64,000 nucleotides of DNA from Parahalioglobus pacificus (GCF_014652275.1 NZ_BMYM01000002.1:434001-498000); one strand, 5' to 3'. Positions 8,673 to 18,481 are shown, counted from the stretch's first letter. Notes: generated by a model not told the origin, from the sequence alone. Numbers and translations: made by a program.

Positions 8673-9098
8673 CTAGTTTTCGTACAGCTGGTGCTGGAAC
8701 TTGAAGCTATAACTGCGCTCCGAACCTTCGGGAGCAAAGTCGAATTCGAAAAAGCGCCATTCTTCATTGATGAACTTGAATTCACCGATGTAGTAAATCG
8801 CTTCGCCTTCGCGCACTTCCATAAAGTCCAGAAACTGGTTCTGAATCAGGTCCCAGGTGCGCCCCTCTATCTTCATGGCACGAGGTTCGGTGATGTCACC
8901 GACATGCTCACGCACCGCCAGGTTAAGAAAAGCACGCTGTTTGCCACGGGTGATGCCGTACTGCGCTGCCACCTTAGGGTCTACGAAGGTTGAGTTCACC
9001 ACCGAGTAGTGAAGCTCATACGGGCCGAAGCGTTCGGACTGCTGTGCCTGCGCTGTAACGCACAAAATAGAAAGGGTAATGAGTAACAGGGCTCGCAT
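8673..9098 (-). CDS. DUF4426 domain periplasmic protein
   Basis: 141-aa protein with a Sec signal peptide (residues 1-19, cleavage near TAQA-QQ). The remaining residues form the DUF4426 domain: YELHYSVVNSTFVDP, followed by YGITRGKQRAFLNLAV. Its function is unknown. The family is consistently placed between metW and rdgB in pseudomonads and relatives, as here. It starts 4 bp after metW ends. Confidence 0.88.
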   Translation of the reverse strand: MRALLLITLSILCVTAQAQQSERFGPYELHYSVVNSTFVDPKVAAQYGITRGKQRAFLNLAVREHVGDITEPRAMKIEGRTWDLIQNQFLDFMEVREGEAIYYIGEFKFINEEWRFFEFDFAPEGSERSYSFKFQHQLYEN

Positions 9099-9102
9099 GG
9101 CG

Positions 9103-9693
9103 TTACCGGGTAATGTGGTAGATGGCGGTCAGGGCAAACAGGTTGGGCCAGGCGCTGGCCAACAAGGGTTCCCGTGACGTGTTGCCCACGAAGTCGCGGG
9201 CGATGATCTGTATACCCTTTTCTTCGCACAAAGCTTCAAAGTCGTTCACTGTGCAAAAGTGGATATTGGGCGTGTTGTACCAGGAGTAGGGCATAAACTC
9301 GGACACGGGCATACGCCCCTGCTGCCATAGGTGCCAGCGGCAGCGCCAATGGCCAAAATTGGGAAAGGTCACAATGCACTGGCGGCCGATGCGCAGCATC
9401 TCGTCCAGGATCTTGTCTGGGTAATGCACCGCCTGCAGTGCGTGGGCCATCACCACCGTGTCAAAACTCTGGTCGGGGAAGTTCTCTAGTCCGGCATCCA
9501 TGTTTTGTTCGATGATGTTCAAGCCGCGACCCACAGCCGCAGTGATGTTGGCGGCATCGATTTCCAGGCCCGTGCCGACGATCTGGCGTTGCTCCCTGAG
9601 CAGGGACAGGAATTCACCGTCACCACAACCCAGGTCCAGAACGCGCGAACCCGGTTCAATCCAGCGCTGTATGTGCGTAAGGTCCTGGCGCAT
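9103..9693 (-). CDS. metW: MetW, methionine biosynthesis partner protein
   Basis: 196-aa class I methyltransferase-fold protein with motif I VLDLGCGDGEFL. In proteobacteria MetW works with MetX in making O-acylhomoserine for methionine synthesis. Its ATG overlaps the metX stop by one base (TGATG), so the two are translationally coupled. The HFCTVNDFEALCEEKG segment is typical of the family. Confidence 0.94.
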   Translation of the reverse strand: MRQDLTHIQRWIEPGSRVLDLGCGDGEFLSLLREQRQIVGTGLEIDAANITAAVGRGLNIIEQNMDAGLENFPDQSFDTVVMAHALQAVHYPDKILDEMLRIGRQCIVTFPNFGHWRCRWHLWQQGRMPVSEFMPYSWYNTPNIHFCTVNDFEALCEEKGIQIIARDFVGNTSREPLLASAWPNLFALTAIYHITR

Positions 9694-10838
9694 CAGTTAC
9701 CCTCCGCCACGCGCTGCATGTACGCACTAAAGACATCGATGTAGCGCGGAATCGGCAACAGGAATGCGTCGTGGCCCTCGTCGGCGTCGATGTTGGTGTA
9801 GGTCACCGGTTTGTCCGCCGCAATCAAGGCGTCGACAATCTCGCGAGATCGAGCCGGTGAAAAACGCCAGTCAGTCGTAAACGACACCACCAGAAAACTA
9901 CAGTTGGCTTTGCGGAAGGCTTTTACTGCGTCGTCGTCGTATTCCCTGGCCAGATCAAAATAATCCAGCGCCCGTGTCATCAGCATGTAGGTATTGGCGT
10001 CGAAGTTGCCTGAGAACTGGTTGCCCTGATACCGCAGATAGCTTTGAACCTGGAACTCCACTTGATCTTCATCGCCCAGCTCCAAGGTGCCAGAGCGCAG
10101 GTCACGGCCAAACTTGCTGGCCATGGCATCATCCGAAAGATAGGTAATGTGCCCAACCATGCGTGCCAGCCCAAGCCCTCGCGTGGGTACTTCGTTATTT
10201 TCCTGATAGTGCCCGTCAGCGAAGGCGGGGTCTGACTCAATCGCCTGTCGCGCAACTTCATTGAAGGCAATGTTCTGCGCGCTCAGTCGCAGCGCTGACG
10301 CGATCACTACGCAGTGCCTCAGCCTGTCCGGATACTCCAGCGCCCAGCGCATAGCCTGCATGCCACCGAGGCTACCGCCGACAATGGCCGCCCAGCAATC
10401 AATGCCCAGGCGGTCGGCGAGGCGCGCCTGACTATTGACCCAGTCCCGCACGCGTACCGGCGGAAAATCCGGGCCCCATACCTTGCCGGTTTCAGGGTTG
10501 ATGCTGGTGGGGCCTGTGGAGCCGTTGCATCCGCCCAGATTGTTGAGGCTGACAACAAAGAAGCGGTTCGTATCGATGGGCTTACCCGGGCCAATGCACT
10601 GTTCCCACCAACCGGGCTTTCGATCGTCTTCACTGTGATAGCCCGCAGCGTGGTGATGCCCCGAGAGCGCGTGACAGATCAATACCGCATTGCTGCGATC
10701 GTCATTCAGCGTGCCGTAGGTTTCATACACCAGTTCATAGGATGAAAGCGTGCGCCCACAGGCCAGCTGTAGCGGCTCATCAAACTGAGCGACTTCCGGG
10801 TGCACGAGGCCGACGGTGTTGACGCTGTCGAAGGGCAT
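9693..10838 (-). CDS. metX: MetX, homoserine O-acyltransferase (probably succinyl)
   Basis: Alpha/beta-hydrolase that acylates homoserine for methionine synthesis. The start is set at ATG 10838 (381 aa, [15 protein letters not shown]), because an upstream extension would run into yggT and is not family-like. The nucleophile elbow is GGSLGGMQ (Ser156), and the catalytic Asp (TTDWRF) and His (DEGHDAF) are present. The [10 protein letters not shown] loop and the pairing with MetW resemble pseudomonad enzymes that use succinyl-CoA rather than acetyl-CoA. That acyl specificity is inference. Confidence 0.93.
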   Translation of the reverse strand: MPFDSVNTVGLVHPEVAQFDEPLQLACGRTLSSYELVYETYGTLNDDRSNAVLICHALSGHHHAAGYHSEDDRKPGWWEQCIGPGKPIDTNRFFVVSLNNLGGCNGSTGPTSINPETGKVWGPDFPPVRVRDWVNSQARLADRLGIDCWAAIVGGSLGGMQAMRWALEYPDRLRHCVVIASALRLSAQNIAFNEVARQAIESDPAFADGHYQENNEVPTRGLGLARMVGHITYLSDDAMASKFGRDLRSGTLELGDEDQVEFQVQSYLRYQGNQFSGNFDANTYMLMTRALDYFDLAREYDDDAVKAFRKANCSFLVVSFTTDWRFSPARSREIVDALIAADKPVTYTNIDADEGHDAFLLPIPRYIDVFSAYMQRVAEGN

Positions 10839-10846
10839 GGTCGCAG

Positions 10847-11434
10847 CTAGAGACCGATCACCAGTGCCGGATGCAGGCCAACGGCTGTCGCCATATGCCT
10901 GAGCACGATCTGAATCACGTTGATCAGAATGAATACCAGGATCGGCGAGAAATCCAAGCCGCCTGCTGAGGGCAGCAGTTTGCGGAAGGGCTCCATCACC
11001 GGCTCGGTGATTTGGAACAGTAGATGGATAGCGGGGTTCTGGCTGGCTGGCGCTACCCAACTGAGAATGATCATGGCCAGCAGGGCGAAGAAGTATATAT
11101 TCACCAGCAGGCCTACAACGCCGAGTATCGACCAGAGAATGATGGGCACGATGCCGGGGAAATCCAAGCCGTTCAGCGCCAGGATGGCCTGAATACCCAG
11201 AGCTTGCAGCACCAGCGCCAATAGCAGGGATGAGACATCTATGCCCCCCACACCGGGAATGATGCGCCGCAGTGGCACCAGCACGGGGTTAGTCACCTTC
11301 ACCAGGAACTGGCAAATCGGATTGTAAAAGTCGGCGCGCACAACCTGCAGTATGAAGCGCAACAACATGGCGATCAGGTACAAACTCAGGAAGGTTTGTA
11401 CCAGATACCCGACGATTTCATTCAATGCACCCAC
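10847..11434 (-). CDS. yggT: YggT family membrane protein
   Basis: 195-aa inner-membrane protein with the duplicated YGGT domain: two repeats of two hydrophobic helices, each followed by a P-x-R motif (VPLRRIIP near residue 53 and [10 protein letters not shown] near 150). The family is linked with osmotic tolerance or envelope positioning, but the mechanism is unclear. The GTG start at 11434 is 32 bp downstream of proC, the usual gene order. It ends 8 bp before metX. Confidence 0.93.
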   Translation of the reverse strand: MGALNEIVGYLVQTFLSLYLIAMLLRFILQVVRADFYNPICQFLVKVTNPVLVPLRRIIPGVGGIDVSSLLLALVLQALGIQAILALNGLDFPGIVPIILWSILGVVGLLVNIYFFALLAMIILSWVAPASQNPAIHLLFQITEPVMEPFRKLLPSAGGLDFSPILVFILINVIQIVLRHMATAVGLHPALVIGL

Positions 11435-11466
11435 GTGCTATCTCTCCCGTGTGGTTTGCCCGGTGG

Positions 11467-12288
11467 CTAACCGAGTTCCCTGGCCATTTCTTCAGACCGA
11501 TCATAAGCGGCCCGCATAGCGCGAGAAACCAGTTCGTGCAAACCGTCTGCTTCAAAGCTCTTGATAGCGGCCTCAGTCGTTCCCGCGGGGCTGGTAACTC
11601 GCCGCCGTAGCTCAACAACATCGGCATCGCTTTCTGTGGCCATGCGCGCGGCGCCGAGCGCAGTCTGCAAGGCCATATCTCTCGCGGTTACTTCATCAAG
11701 GCCAAGTGCGACGCCCGCGTCCTGCATGGCTTCCATCATGAGGAAAAAATAAGCCGGGCCACTGCCTGACAAGGCCGTGATCGCATCCAGTGCAGACTCA
11801 GAGTCTACCCACCGGCACAGACCCACTGCCTCAAGCAGTGACTGCGCATGCTGGCGTTGTGCCTCCGATGCGTGAGCATTGGCAAACAGGGCGCTGGCGC
11901 CGCAGCTAAGCAGTGCCGGGGTGTTGGGCATGCACCTGACGACCGCCGTATCTGCACCGAGGCGCTGCTGCAGACTTTCCAATGTGATGCCAGCTGCAAT
12001 GGAGACCACCACAGCTTTTGCCTGTGTTACTTCCTCCGCAACGTTGACGGCCGCTTCCGCCATAACCTGGGGTTTAACGGCCAATACAACCACGTCTGCA
12101 CCTTGCGCCGCCTCGGCATTGTCGGTGAATACGTGGTTAAGCCCCATCTCGCGCAGTGTCTCCAATGACGCAGGGAAGGGGTCGGAAGCGCGCAAGCTCT
12201 CCGCGGCATGGCCGCTTTTTAGCAGGCCGCCGATAATACTGCGGGCCATATTGCCGGCCCCGATGAATGCGATGGTTACCTGTGCCAT
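11467..12288 (-). CDS. proC: ProC, pyrroline-5-carboxylate reductase
   Basis: Last enzyme of proline synthesis, reducing P5C with NAD(P)H. 273 aa. The N-terminal Rossmann motif FIGAGNMARSIIGG is followed by AVKPQ. The C-terminal dimerisation domain has SGSGPAYFF and the family signature around LRRRVTSPAGTTEAAI. It follows yggS in the same direction. Confidence 0.96.
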   Translation of the reverse strand: MAQVTIAFIGAGNMARSIIGGLLKSGHAAESLRASDPFPASLETLREMGLNHVFTDNAEAAQGADVVVLAVKPQVMAEAAVNVAEEVTQAKAVVVSIAAGITLESLQQRLGADTAVVRCMPNTPALLSCGASALFANAHASEAQRQHAQSLLEAVGLCRWVDSESALDAITALSGSGPAYFFLMMEAMQDAGVALGLDEVTARDMALQTALGAARMATESDADVVELRRRVTSPAGTTEAAIKSFEADGLHELVSRAMRAAYDRSEEMARELG

Positions 12289-12372
12289 AAGTCCGTGACT
12301 GTTGTGCGGGATTCAGGCGCGCCAGTATACACCGCACCCTGAGACCTGTTGCTGTGCTACGCGCATTGATGA

Positions 12373-13062
12373 CTACTGACGAGGCCCAAAAATGTCGGTA
12401 CCGATGCGCACGATGGTGGCGCCCTCGGCGATAGCGGCTTCCATATCGCCGGACATGCCCATGGACAGGGTGTCCAGGCCCGCCCCGTTAGCGTTGAGCT
12501 CGTCGAAGACTTCGCGCAGTTTTTTAAAGGCCGCGTGTTGCTCGGCAATGTCATCCGTTGCCGCAGGAATTGCCATTAAACCGCGCAACTTTACCCCGGG
12601 TAAGTCCGCGATCGCGTTGGCCAGCGCCGGTACTTCCTCTGGCAGCACGCCTGACTTGCTGACCTCGCCGGAGATGTTGACCTGCAAGCAAATTTGCAGC
12701 GGTGGCAGCTCATCGGGGCGTTGCTCACTCAGTCGTCGGGCAATCTTCTCGCGATCCACACTGTGAGCCCAGTCGAAGTGCGTTGCGATGGAGCGCGTCT
12801 TGTTCGATTGGATGGGGCCGATAAAGTGCCACTCGATACCGCGGCCTGCCAGTTGCTCGATCTTTTCGAGGGCCTCCTGCAGGTAATTTTCCCCGAAGCG
12901 ACGCATCCCGCAATCCAGCGCTGCGGCCACAGCATCTGCACTGCGGGTTTTGCTCACTGCAAGCACGGAAATCGTCTCTGGAAGACGTTGGCATTTTTCC
13001 GCACTTTCTCTTACCCGTAAGCGAACTTTTGCTATATTGTCAGACAGTTGCTGCGTATTCAT
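12373..13062 (-). CDS. yggS: YggS/PROSC family pyridoxal-phosphate homeostasis protein
   Basis: PLP-binding TIM-barrel protein without known enzymatic activity that keeps free PLP in balance. The start is placed at ATG 13062 (229 aa, MNTQQLSDNIAKV). In-frame starts at 13071 and 13095 would add 3 or 11 non-conserved residues, and none of the three has a clear ribosome-binding site. The PLP lysine lies in AVSKTRSAD, followed by FGENYLQEALEK and WHFIGPIQSNK. It is divergent from pilT, as in Pseudomonas. Confidence 0.94.
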   Translation of the reverse strand: MNTQQLSDNIAKVRLRVRESAEKCQRLPETISVLAVSKTRSADAVAAALDCGMRRFGENYLQEALEKIEQLAGRGIEWHFIGPIQSNKTRSIATHFDWAHSVDREKIARRLSEQRPDELPPLQICLQVNISGEVSKSGVLPEEVPALANAIADLPGVKLRGLMAIPAATDDIAEQHAAFKKLREVFDELNANGAGLDTLSMGMSGDMEAAIAEGATIVRIGTDIFGPRQ

Positions 13063-13188
13063 GAGGCGCATATTAGCTGAATTTTTCAGCGACAAGGCGA
13101 CTCAGGGCGCCAAAATAATATCGATATCTGCGCATGGAGCGCAGGCGACGCACAGCCAAAGGCGGCGCGTTAAAGGGAAGGGGAACAC

Positions 13189-14223
13189 ATGGATATCACG
13201 GAGCTTCTCGCGTTTAGCGCCAAGCAGGGCGCCTCCGATTTGCACCTCTCTGCCGGGCTGCCGCCCATGATTCGTGTTGATGGTGACATCCGTCGCATCA
13301 ACCTGCCGCCCATGGAGCACAAGCAGGTTCACGAACTCATCTACGACATCATGAATGACAAGCAGCGCAAGGACTACGAAGAGTTCCTTGAGACTGACTT
13401 CTCCTTCGAGGTGCCTGGTGTGGCCCGCTTCCGGGTTAATGCCTTTAACCATAACCGCGGCGCGGGCGGTGTTTTCCGGACCATTCCCTCCAAGGTGTTG
13501 ACCATGGACGACCTGGGTATGGGTCAGGTTTTCCGGGATATCTCGCTGATGCCACGCGGCCTGGTGCTGGTGACTGGGCCCACGGGCTCGGGTAAGTCCA
13601 CCACGCTGGCGGCCATGATGGACTTCATCAACGACAACAAATACGAACACATCCTCACTATCGAGGACCCTATCGAATTCGTGCACGAGAGTAAGAAGTG
13701 TCTGGTCAACCAGCGCGAGGTTCACCGAGATACTCTGGGCTTTGCAGAAGCCTTGCGCTCTGCGCTGCGGGAAGACCCGGACATCATCCTGGTGGGCGAG
13801 ATGCGCGACCTAGAAACCATCCGCCTGGCGCTTACCGCTGCAGAAACAGGCCACCTAGTGTTTGGCACGCTGCACACTACCTCTGCCGCCAAGACCATTG
13901 ACCGGGTGGTGGACGTGTTCCCCGCCGCAGAGAAGGCCATGGTGCGTTCCATGTTGTCGGAATCGCTACAGGCGGTGGTCTCACAAACACTGATGAAGCG
14001 CGCTACCGGCGGCCGGGTTGCCGCACACGAGATCATGCGCGGTACTCCAGCAATTCGTAACCTGATCCGGGAAGACAAAGTGGCGCAGATGTATTCGGCC
14101 ATCCAGACCGGACAGGCTATCGGCATGCAGACGATGGACCAGTGCCTGCAGGACCTGGTCGATAAGCGCATCATCACGCGGGAAGTGGCGCGTGAGAAAG
14201 CGCGTATGCCGGAAAATTTCTAG
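13189..14223 (+). CDS. pilT: PilT, type IV pilus retraction ATPase
   Basis: Hexameric cytoplasmic ATPase that depolymerises pili and powers twitching. 344 aa. Walker A GPTGSGKST is near residue 130, the Asp box is in EDPIEFVH, Walker B is DIILVGEMRD near 199, the His box is TGHLVFGTLHT, and the C-terminal motif is AIRNLIRE. The start ATG 13189 has a purine-rich GGGAAGGGGA leader. pilU follows 43 bp downstream. Confidence 0.97.
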   Translation: MDITELLAFSAKQGASDLHLSAGLPPMIRVDGDIRRINLPPMEHKQVHELIYDIMNDKQRKDYEEFLETDFSFEVPGVARFRVNAFNHNRGAGGVFRTIPSKVLTMDDLGMGQVFRDISLMPRGLVLVTGPTGSGKSTTLAAMMDFINDNKYEHILTIEDPIEFVHESKKCLVNQREVHRDTLGFAEALRSALREDPDIILVGEMRDLETIRLALTAAETGHLVFGTLHTTSAAKTIDRVVDVFPAAEKAMVRSMLSESLQAVVSQTLMKRATGGRVAAHEIMRGTPAIRNLIREDKVAQMYSAIQTGQAIGMQTMDQCLQDLVDKRIITREVAREKARMPENF

Positions 14224-14266
14224 ACAGGCAGCGTCCAGAACGGGGGCAGCCACAGGGAGGTAAGTC

Positions 14267-15412
14267 ATGCAGCTGGATGAACTGTTAGCTCGCGTGGTCA
14301 AGGAAGGGGCATCGGATGGCTTTATCGCGGCCGGTGCCGCGCCCGCTATCAAAGTCGATGGCGAGATCATTCCCATCAGCGATCAGGTGCTAACGCCTGA
14401 TCAGGCAGAGGCGCTGGTGCTGTCGTCGATGAACGACAGGCAAAAAGAAGAATTCCATACCCATAATGAGAGTAACTACGCCCTGTCACGCAAAGGTTTG
14501 GGGCGTTTCCGTGCCAGTGCCTTTGTGCAGCGCGGCAAGGCGGGATTGGTAGTTCGTCGTATTAACACCGACATTCCCAGTATCGAATCCCTTGGCCTAC
14601 CGCCCATTATTAAAGAGCTGTCGATGACCAAGCGCGGCCTGATCATCTTTGTGGGCGCTACCGGCACGGGTAAATCCACCTCGCTGGCATCCATGGTGGG
14701 CTACCGGAATCGCAACAGCCGTGGCCACATCATCAGTATCGAAGATCCCATCGAATTCCTGCATGAGCACGCAGGCTGCATCATTACCCAGCGCGAAGTG
14801 GGTGTTGATACCGAGTCGTTTGATGTGGCACTGAAGAACACACTGCGACAAGCCCCCGACGTGATTCTGATTGGTGAGGTGCGTACAGCCCAAACCATGC
14901 AGCAAGCGGTGACCTTCGCCGAAACCGGCCACCTCTGCCTCTGTACCCTGCACGCCAACAACGCCAACCAGGCGTTGGAACGTATCCAGAGTTTCTTCCC
15001 GGCCGAGTTACACCGGCAGGTTTGGATGGACTTGTCGCTGAACCTTAAGGCGATGGTGGCCCAGCAGCTGATACCCAAGAAGGACGGCAATGGCAGGGTG
15101 CCTGTGGTTGAGGTAATGCTGAACTCGCCGCTGGTGGCTGATTACATCCGCAAGGGTGAGGTGCACCTGATCAAGGACTTGATGGCCAAGTCGGGTGAGC
15201 TGGGTATGCAGACCCTGGATCAGTCTTTGATCGATTCTTACAAGAAAGGGCTGATCACCCACGAGGAAGCCGTGCGCCACGCGGACTCTGCCAACGATGT
15301 ACGTCTGGCTTTGAAGATGTTCGAGAAAGAAAAGACCTCGTTCGGCGACTCGGGCGCGGGCCTCTCCATGGACGAGGACAGTCAGTCTACCGGGCAGTAC
15401 CTGCGTCGCTAA
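14267..15412 (+). CDS. pilU: PilU, PilT-like accessory retraction ATPase
   Basis: PilT paralogue that adds force to retraction in a PilT-dependent way. 381 aa. Walker A is GATGTGKST, the Walker B region is DVILIGEVRT, and the His box is TGHLCLCTLHANNANQ. The C-terminal tail after about residue 345 is longer than in PilT, which is typical of PilU. The RBS GGGAGGT lies just before ATG 14267. Its stop overlaps the convergent ruvX stop by 4 bp. Confidence 0.95.
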   Translation: MQLDELLARVVKEGASDGFIAAGAAPAIKVDGEIIPISDQVLTPDQAEALVLSSMNDRQKEEFHTHNESNYALSRKGLGRFRASAFVQRGKAGLVVRRINTDIPSIESLGLPPIIKELSMTKRGLIIFVGATGTGKSTSLASMVGYRNRNSRGHIISIEDPIEFLHEHAGCIITQREVGVDTESFDVALKNTLRQAPDVILIGEVRTAQTMQQAVTFAETGHLCLCTLHANNANQALERIQSFFPAELHRQVWMDLSLNLKAMVAQQLIPKKDGNGRVPVVEVMLNSPLVADYIRKGEVHLIKDLMAKSGELGMQTLDQSLIDSYKKGLITHEEAVRHADSANDVRLALKMFEKEKTSFGDSGAGLSMDEDSQSTGQYLRR

Positions 15413-15837
15413 GCGCCTCGCTCGCTCAACCAGGTTTGCAGAATAAGCTCGGCGGCGACACTGTCCGCCGGTTGATCTTTGTAGTTACCAGCGTGACCAT
15501 GCTCCTGCAGTTGTTGCTTGGCCTCGAAGCTACTCAGGCGCTCATCAACCATTGATACCGGTAGCCCAAAACGTCCGGACACCCGGTTGCCGAATTTTCT
15601 CGCACGCTGCGACAGTTCACTCACGGTCCCATCCATATTCAGCGGATCACCCACTAGCACAGTATCGGGCTGCCATTCCTCCAGTATCGCGGCCACTTGC
15701 TCCCATTGCGGTTGCCCGTCTTTGGCTAACAGAATGGGCAATGGTTGGGAGGTGCCGAGCACAATATTGCCCACGGCAACGCCGATCTGTCGAAGACCAA
15801 AGTCGAAAGCAAGAATGGTTTTGGGGGTATCGGGCAA
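15409..15837 (-). CDS. ruvX: RuvX/YqgF, putative pre-16S rRNA nuclease or Holliday junction resolvase
   Basis: 142-aa RNase H-fold protein of the YqgF family, implicated in maturation of the 16S rRNA 5' end. The nucleotide-binding start AFDFGLRQIGVAVG, the GDPLNMDG motif and the catalytic DERLSS are visible. It is the last gene of gshB-tonB3-yqgE-ruvX, and it overlaps the convergent pilU by 4 bp. Confidence 0.94.
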   Translation of the reverse strand: MPDTPKTILAFDFGLRQIGVAVGNIVLGTSQPLPILLAKDGQPQWEQVAAILEEWQPDTVLVGDPLNMDGTVSELSQRARKFGNRVSGRFGLPVSMVDERLSSFEAKQQLQEHGHAGNYKDQPADSVAAELILQTWLSERGA

Positions 15838-15864
15838 ACGGTGAGTCGCGTGTTGTGAGGCGGT

Positions 15865-16455
15865 TCAGGCGTGTCCAGCCTGGCCGGAGATCAGGTTCAT
15901 GTCCACGCCCAGCTGGGCCGCAGCGGCATTCAGACGTTGCTCACAGGGCGTGTCAAAAATGATAGCACTGTCTGCCGGTAGCGTGAGCCAGCTGTTCTCT
16001 GCAAGCTCCTGTTCCAATTGGCCCGGCGACCATCCAGCGTAACCCAACGCAATTAAGTGCTCGTTGGGTCCTGCGTCGACAGCGATCGCACGCAATACAT
16101 CACGGGAAGTCGTGAGGGTAATGTCCTTGGTGACCTTAATGCTGGCCTCCCAGTCGCCCTGGTCAGCCTTATGCAGCACAAAGCCGTGATCAATTTGCAC
16201 GGGGCCGCCGGCCATCACCGGTTCCTCTGCAAAATCCCGCAGGCTGTCGATCTGCAGGTGATCGAATATCTCTGCAACCGTGAGCTCCAGTGGCTGGTTG
16301 ATCACAATGCCCATTGCGCCGCCCTCACCGTGCTCACAGATGTAGGTAATACTGTGCGAAAAGATACCCTCCGACAGGCCCGGCATGGCCAGTAGGAAGT
16401 GATTTCGCAGACTGTCACCCGCCTTGGAAGACTGGGTGCAAAGGGTACCTGGCAT
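15865..16455 (-). CDS. yqgE: YqgE/AlgH family protein (UPF0301)
   Basis: 196-aa member of UPF0301. The core starts at SLRNHFLLAMPGL, then FSHSITYICEHGEGGAMGIVINQP, and ends with GYAGWSPGQLEQEL and the ENSWL segment. The precise biochemical role is unknown; in Pseudomonas the AlgH relatives affect alginate and other secreted products. It sits in the conserved gshB-tonB3-yqgE-ruvX block. Confidence 0.93.
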   Translation of the reverse strand: MPGTLCTQSSKAGDSLRNHFLLAMPGLSEGIFSHSITYICEHGEGGAMGIVINQPLELTVAEIFDHLQIDSLRDFAEEPVMAGGPVQIDHGFVLHKADQGDWEASIKVTKDITLTTSRDVLRAIAVDAGPNEHLIALGYAGWSPGQLEQELAENSWLTLPADSAIIFDTPCEQRLNAAAAQLGVDMNLISGQAGHA

Positions 16456-16488
16456 GTAGTTTGGCCGTGACGAATGGCGCTCGAGAGT

Positions 16489-17358
16489 TTAGCCTGAGCT
16501 TAGCGCGTTTTCCTGAAATTGCCACGTGCGGATGATTTCCAGTCGGTCCGTGGTTGCTCTCAACTCATTGGGGAAGGGTGCGAAGGGGGCTGCCATGCGC
16601 ACGATTTTCACTGCGGCGTCATCCAGCACGGAATAGCCCGAGGACGACAAGACGCGTATGTCTTCCAGCACGCCGTCATATCGAATAACAACTAACAACC
16701 GCAGGCTGCCGTAGATGCCATAGCGCAGTGAGGCCTCGGGGTAATACTGGTTACCTACGGCTTCAACCTGACGCCGCCAGTCCAGCAGATAGGCCGCCTC
16801 GTCAGAAGAGCGACTGGCAATCGAGGTAATGCGGCGGGTTCTGGGCCTGTCAGAGTAGGCGCGGGTCTGTTCGTCCAACTCCGCTTCCAGTGTCGCCAGC
16901 TCGCGGGTCAGTTGGTCCACTTCAGGGTAAATGCCTAGCAGTGTTTCTGCAGGCACTGCACCACCGGCGGCATCGGCCTGAATGCGTCTTGCGTTAGCCG
17001 AGCGCGTGGCGAGTGATGCTTCTCGGGCCTGTTCCGACAAGTTTCTGTCTTCCCGCTGGCTGCGCTGCTGCTCCTGTGGCACTACCAGGGGTGCGCTGGC
17101 GGCAGGGGTGAGCTGGTTTTCAGTGGATTCATCACCGCTGCCGGCTTGATTCGCCTGGGCAATATGTGTGGCGTCATCGGGTGCCGTGCTATCGGTATTG
17201 AAGGCCAGTGTGACCTCAATTTGCGTCGCGTTAATGGGGCCGGGAGCTTGTGCAGAGAAGCCGACACCCAGAAGCAGTGCACAATGCAGTGCAGCAGCTA
17301 ACGCCACGGCGACTTTCATCCGTGCATTGGCGTCGCGTTCGCCCCCAATGTAGTACAC
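16489..17358 (-). CDS. TonB-family energy transducer (TonB3-like)
   Basis: 289-aa protein with one N-terminal transmembrane segment (about residues 14-36), a long Gln/Ser/Ala-rich periplasmic linker and a C-terminal TonB fold (YPEASLRYGIYGSLRLLVVIRYDG, then the WQF segment). GTG 17358 is chosen because it follows gshB by 3 bp and has a GGGGCGAG leader; ATG 17319 is an alternative. Its position between gshB and yqgE matches tonB3 of Pseudomonas, which is linked to twitching motility there. That fits the nearby pilT-pilU, but the function here is inferred. Confidence 0.82.
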   Translation of the reverse strand: MYYIGGERDANARMKVAVALAAALHCALLLGVGFSAQAPGPINATQIEVTLAFNTDSTAPDDATHIAQANQAGSGDESTENQLTPAASAPLVVPQEQQRSQREDRNLSEQAREASLATRSANARRIQADAAGGAVPAETLLGIYPEVDQLTRELATLEAELDEQTRAYSDRPRTRRITSIASRSSDEAAYLLDWRRQVEAVGNQYYPEASLRYGIYGSLRLLVVIRYDGVLEDIRVLSSSGYSVLDDAAVKIVRMAAPFAPFPNELRATTDRLEIIRTWQFQENALSSG

Positions 17359-17361
17359 CCG

Positions 17362-18321
17362 TTACTCGCCCCGGTTTTTTAACACCTCAGCAATACAATC
17401 CATCAGGCGGGCGCCGATGTCCAGATCGTAGGCATTGTCAATTTCACGAATACAGGTTGGGCTGGTGACATTGATTTCGGTAAGATAGTCACCGATGACA
17501 TCCAGGCCAACGAACAGTAGCCCGCGCTCCTTGAGGCTGGGGCCCACTTGTTCTGCGATCCAGCGATCGCGATCCGACAGTGGCTGTGCGCGGCCTTGTC
17601 CGCCAGCGGCCAGATTTCCCCGCAGCTCACCCGATGAAGGCACGCGTGCCAGACAATAGGGCAATACCTCGCCATTTATCATCAGGATCCGTTTATCGCC
17701 ATCAACAATCTCGGGCAGGTAACGCTGAGCCATGATGGTATTGCGACCGAAGTCAGTCAGCGTTTCCAGAATGACATTCAGGTTGGAGTCACCGGCCTTA
17801 ACCCGGAAGATGGACGATCCACCCATGCCGTCCAGCGGCTTGAAGATCACGTCTTGGTGCTCCGCGTAGAAGGCCTTCAGGCGGTCGTTGTCGGCGCTCA
17901 CCAGCACTGGCGGGCAGCACTCGGGGAACTGGGTGGCAAACACCTTTTCGTTACAGTCCCGCAGGGATTGGCAGCGATTGACAATCAGTGTGCCTTTTCG
18001 CTCTGCCTCCTCGAGGATGTAGGTGCTATAGATGTATTCATTGTCGAAGGGCGGGTCCTTGCGCATCAGGATCACGTCGAGGTCCGACAGTGCCCTGTCT
18101 TCAGCGTTATCGAGGTTGTACCAGCTCTCGGGATCGTGAAAAACCGTGAGGCCGGCCATGCGTGCGCGTGCAATGCCCTGGTCCAGATAGAGGTCTTTCT
18201 GTTCCATGTAATACAGCTGCCAGTCTCTGGCCTGTGCGGCCCATAGCATTGCCAGGGTGCTGTCTTTTTTGTAATTCAGGTCGGCGATGGGGTCCATCAC
18301 CACGCCAATCTTGATGGCCAT
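17362..18321 (-). CDS. gshB: GshB, glutathione synthetase
   Basis: ATP-grasp ligase joining gamma-glutamylcysteine and glycine. 319 aa. The N-terminal substrate domain starts MAIKIGVVMDPI. Family motifs are visible: RKDPPFDNEYIYSTYILE, the ATP-binding VFKPLDGMGGSSIF, and the C-terminal FVGLDVIGDYLTEINVTSP. In Pseudomonas gshB is followed upstream by the pilGHIJ chemotaxis genes. Here rsmE takes that place. Confidence 0.96.
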   Translation of the reverse strand: MAIKIGVVMDPIADLNYKKDSTLAMLWAAQARDWQLYYMEQKDLYLDQGIARARMAGLTVFHDPESWYNLDNAEDRALSDLDVILMRKDPPFDNEYIYSTYILEEAERKGTLIVNRCQSLRDCNEKVFATQFPECCPPVLVSADNDRLKAFYAEHQDVIFKPLDGMGGSSIFRVKAGDSNLNVILETLTDFGRNTIMAQRYLPEIVDGDKRILMINGEVLPYCLARVPSSGELRGNLAAGGQGRAQPLSDRDRWIAEQVGPSLKERGLLFVGLDVIGDYLTEINVTSPTCIREIDNAYDLDIGARLMDCIAEVLKNRGE

Positions 18322-18481
18322 AAAGCTGCCCTCCTCGGTGGGGGTGCTACGTTACGCAATGGCTATAGAGCGCGCAAGCGCAGAGCTCTGCCGCCCGGAG
18401 GGTGAAGGTAGAGCAGCACTGTGACCGCTGCATGACACGATGGACTGGTAATGGCTGATTGCGCAGCGGTGCTGCTGGCGC

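Noticed and set aside
10839-11060. Upstream extension of metX to 455 aa
   Set aside because: It reads through the yggT coding region in another frame and has no similarity to MetX N-termini.
11435-11466. Separate small gene between yggT and proC
   Set aside because: Only 32 bp lie there; candidate frames overlap proC in another phase and show no family features.
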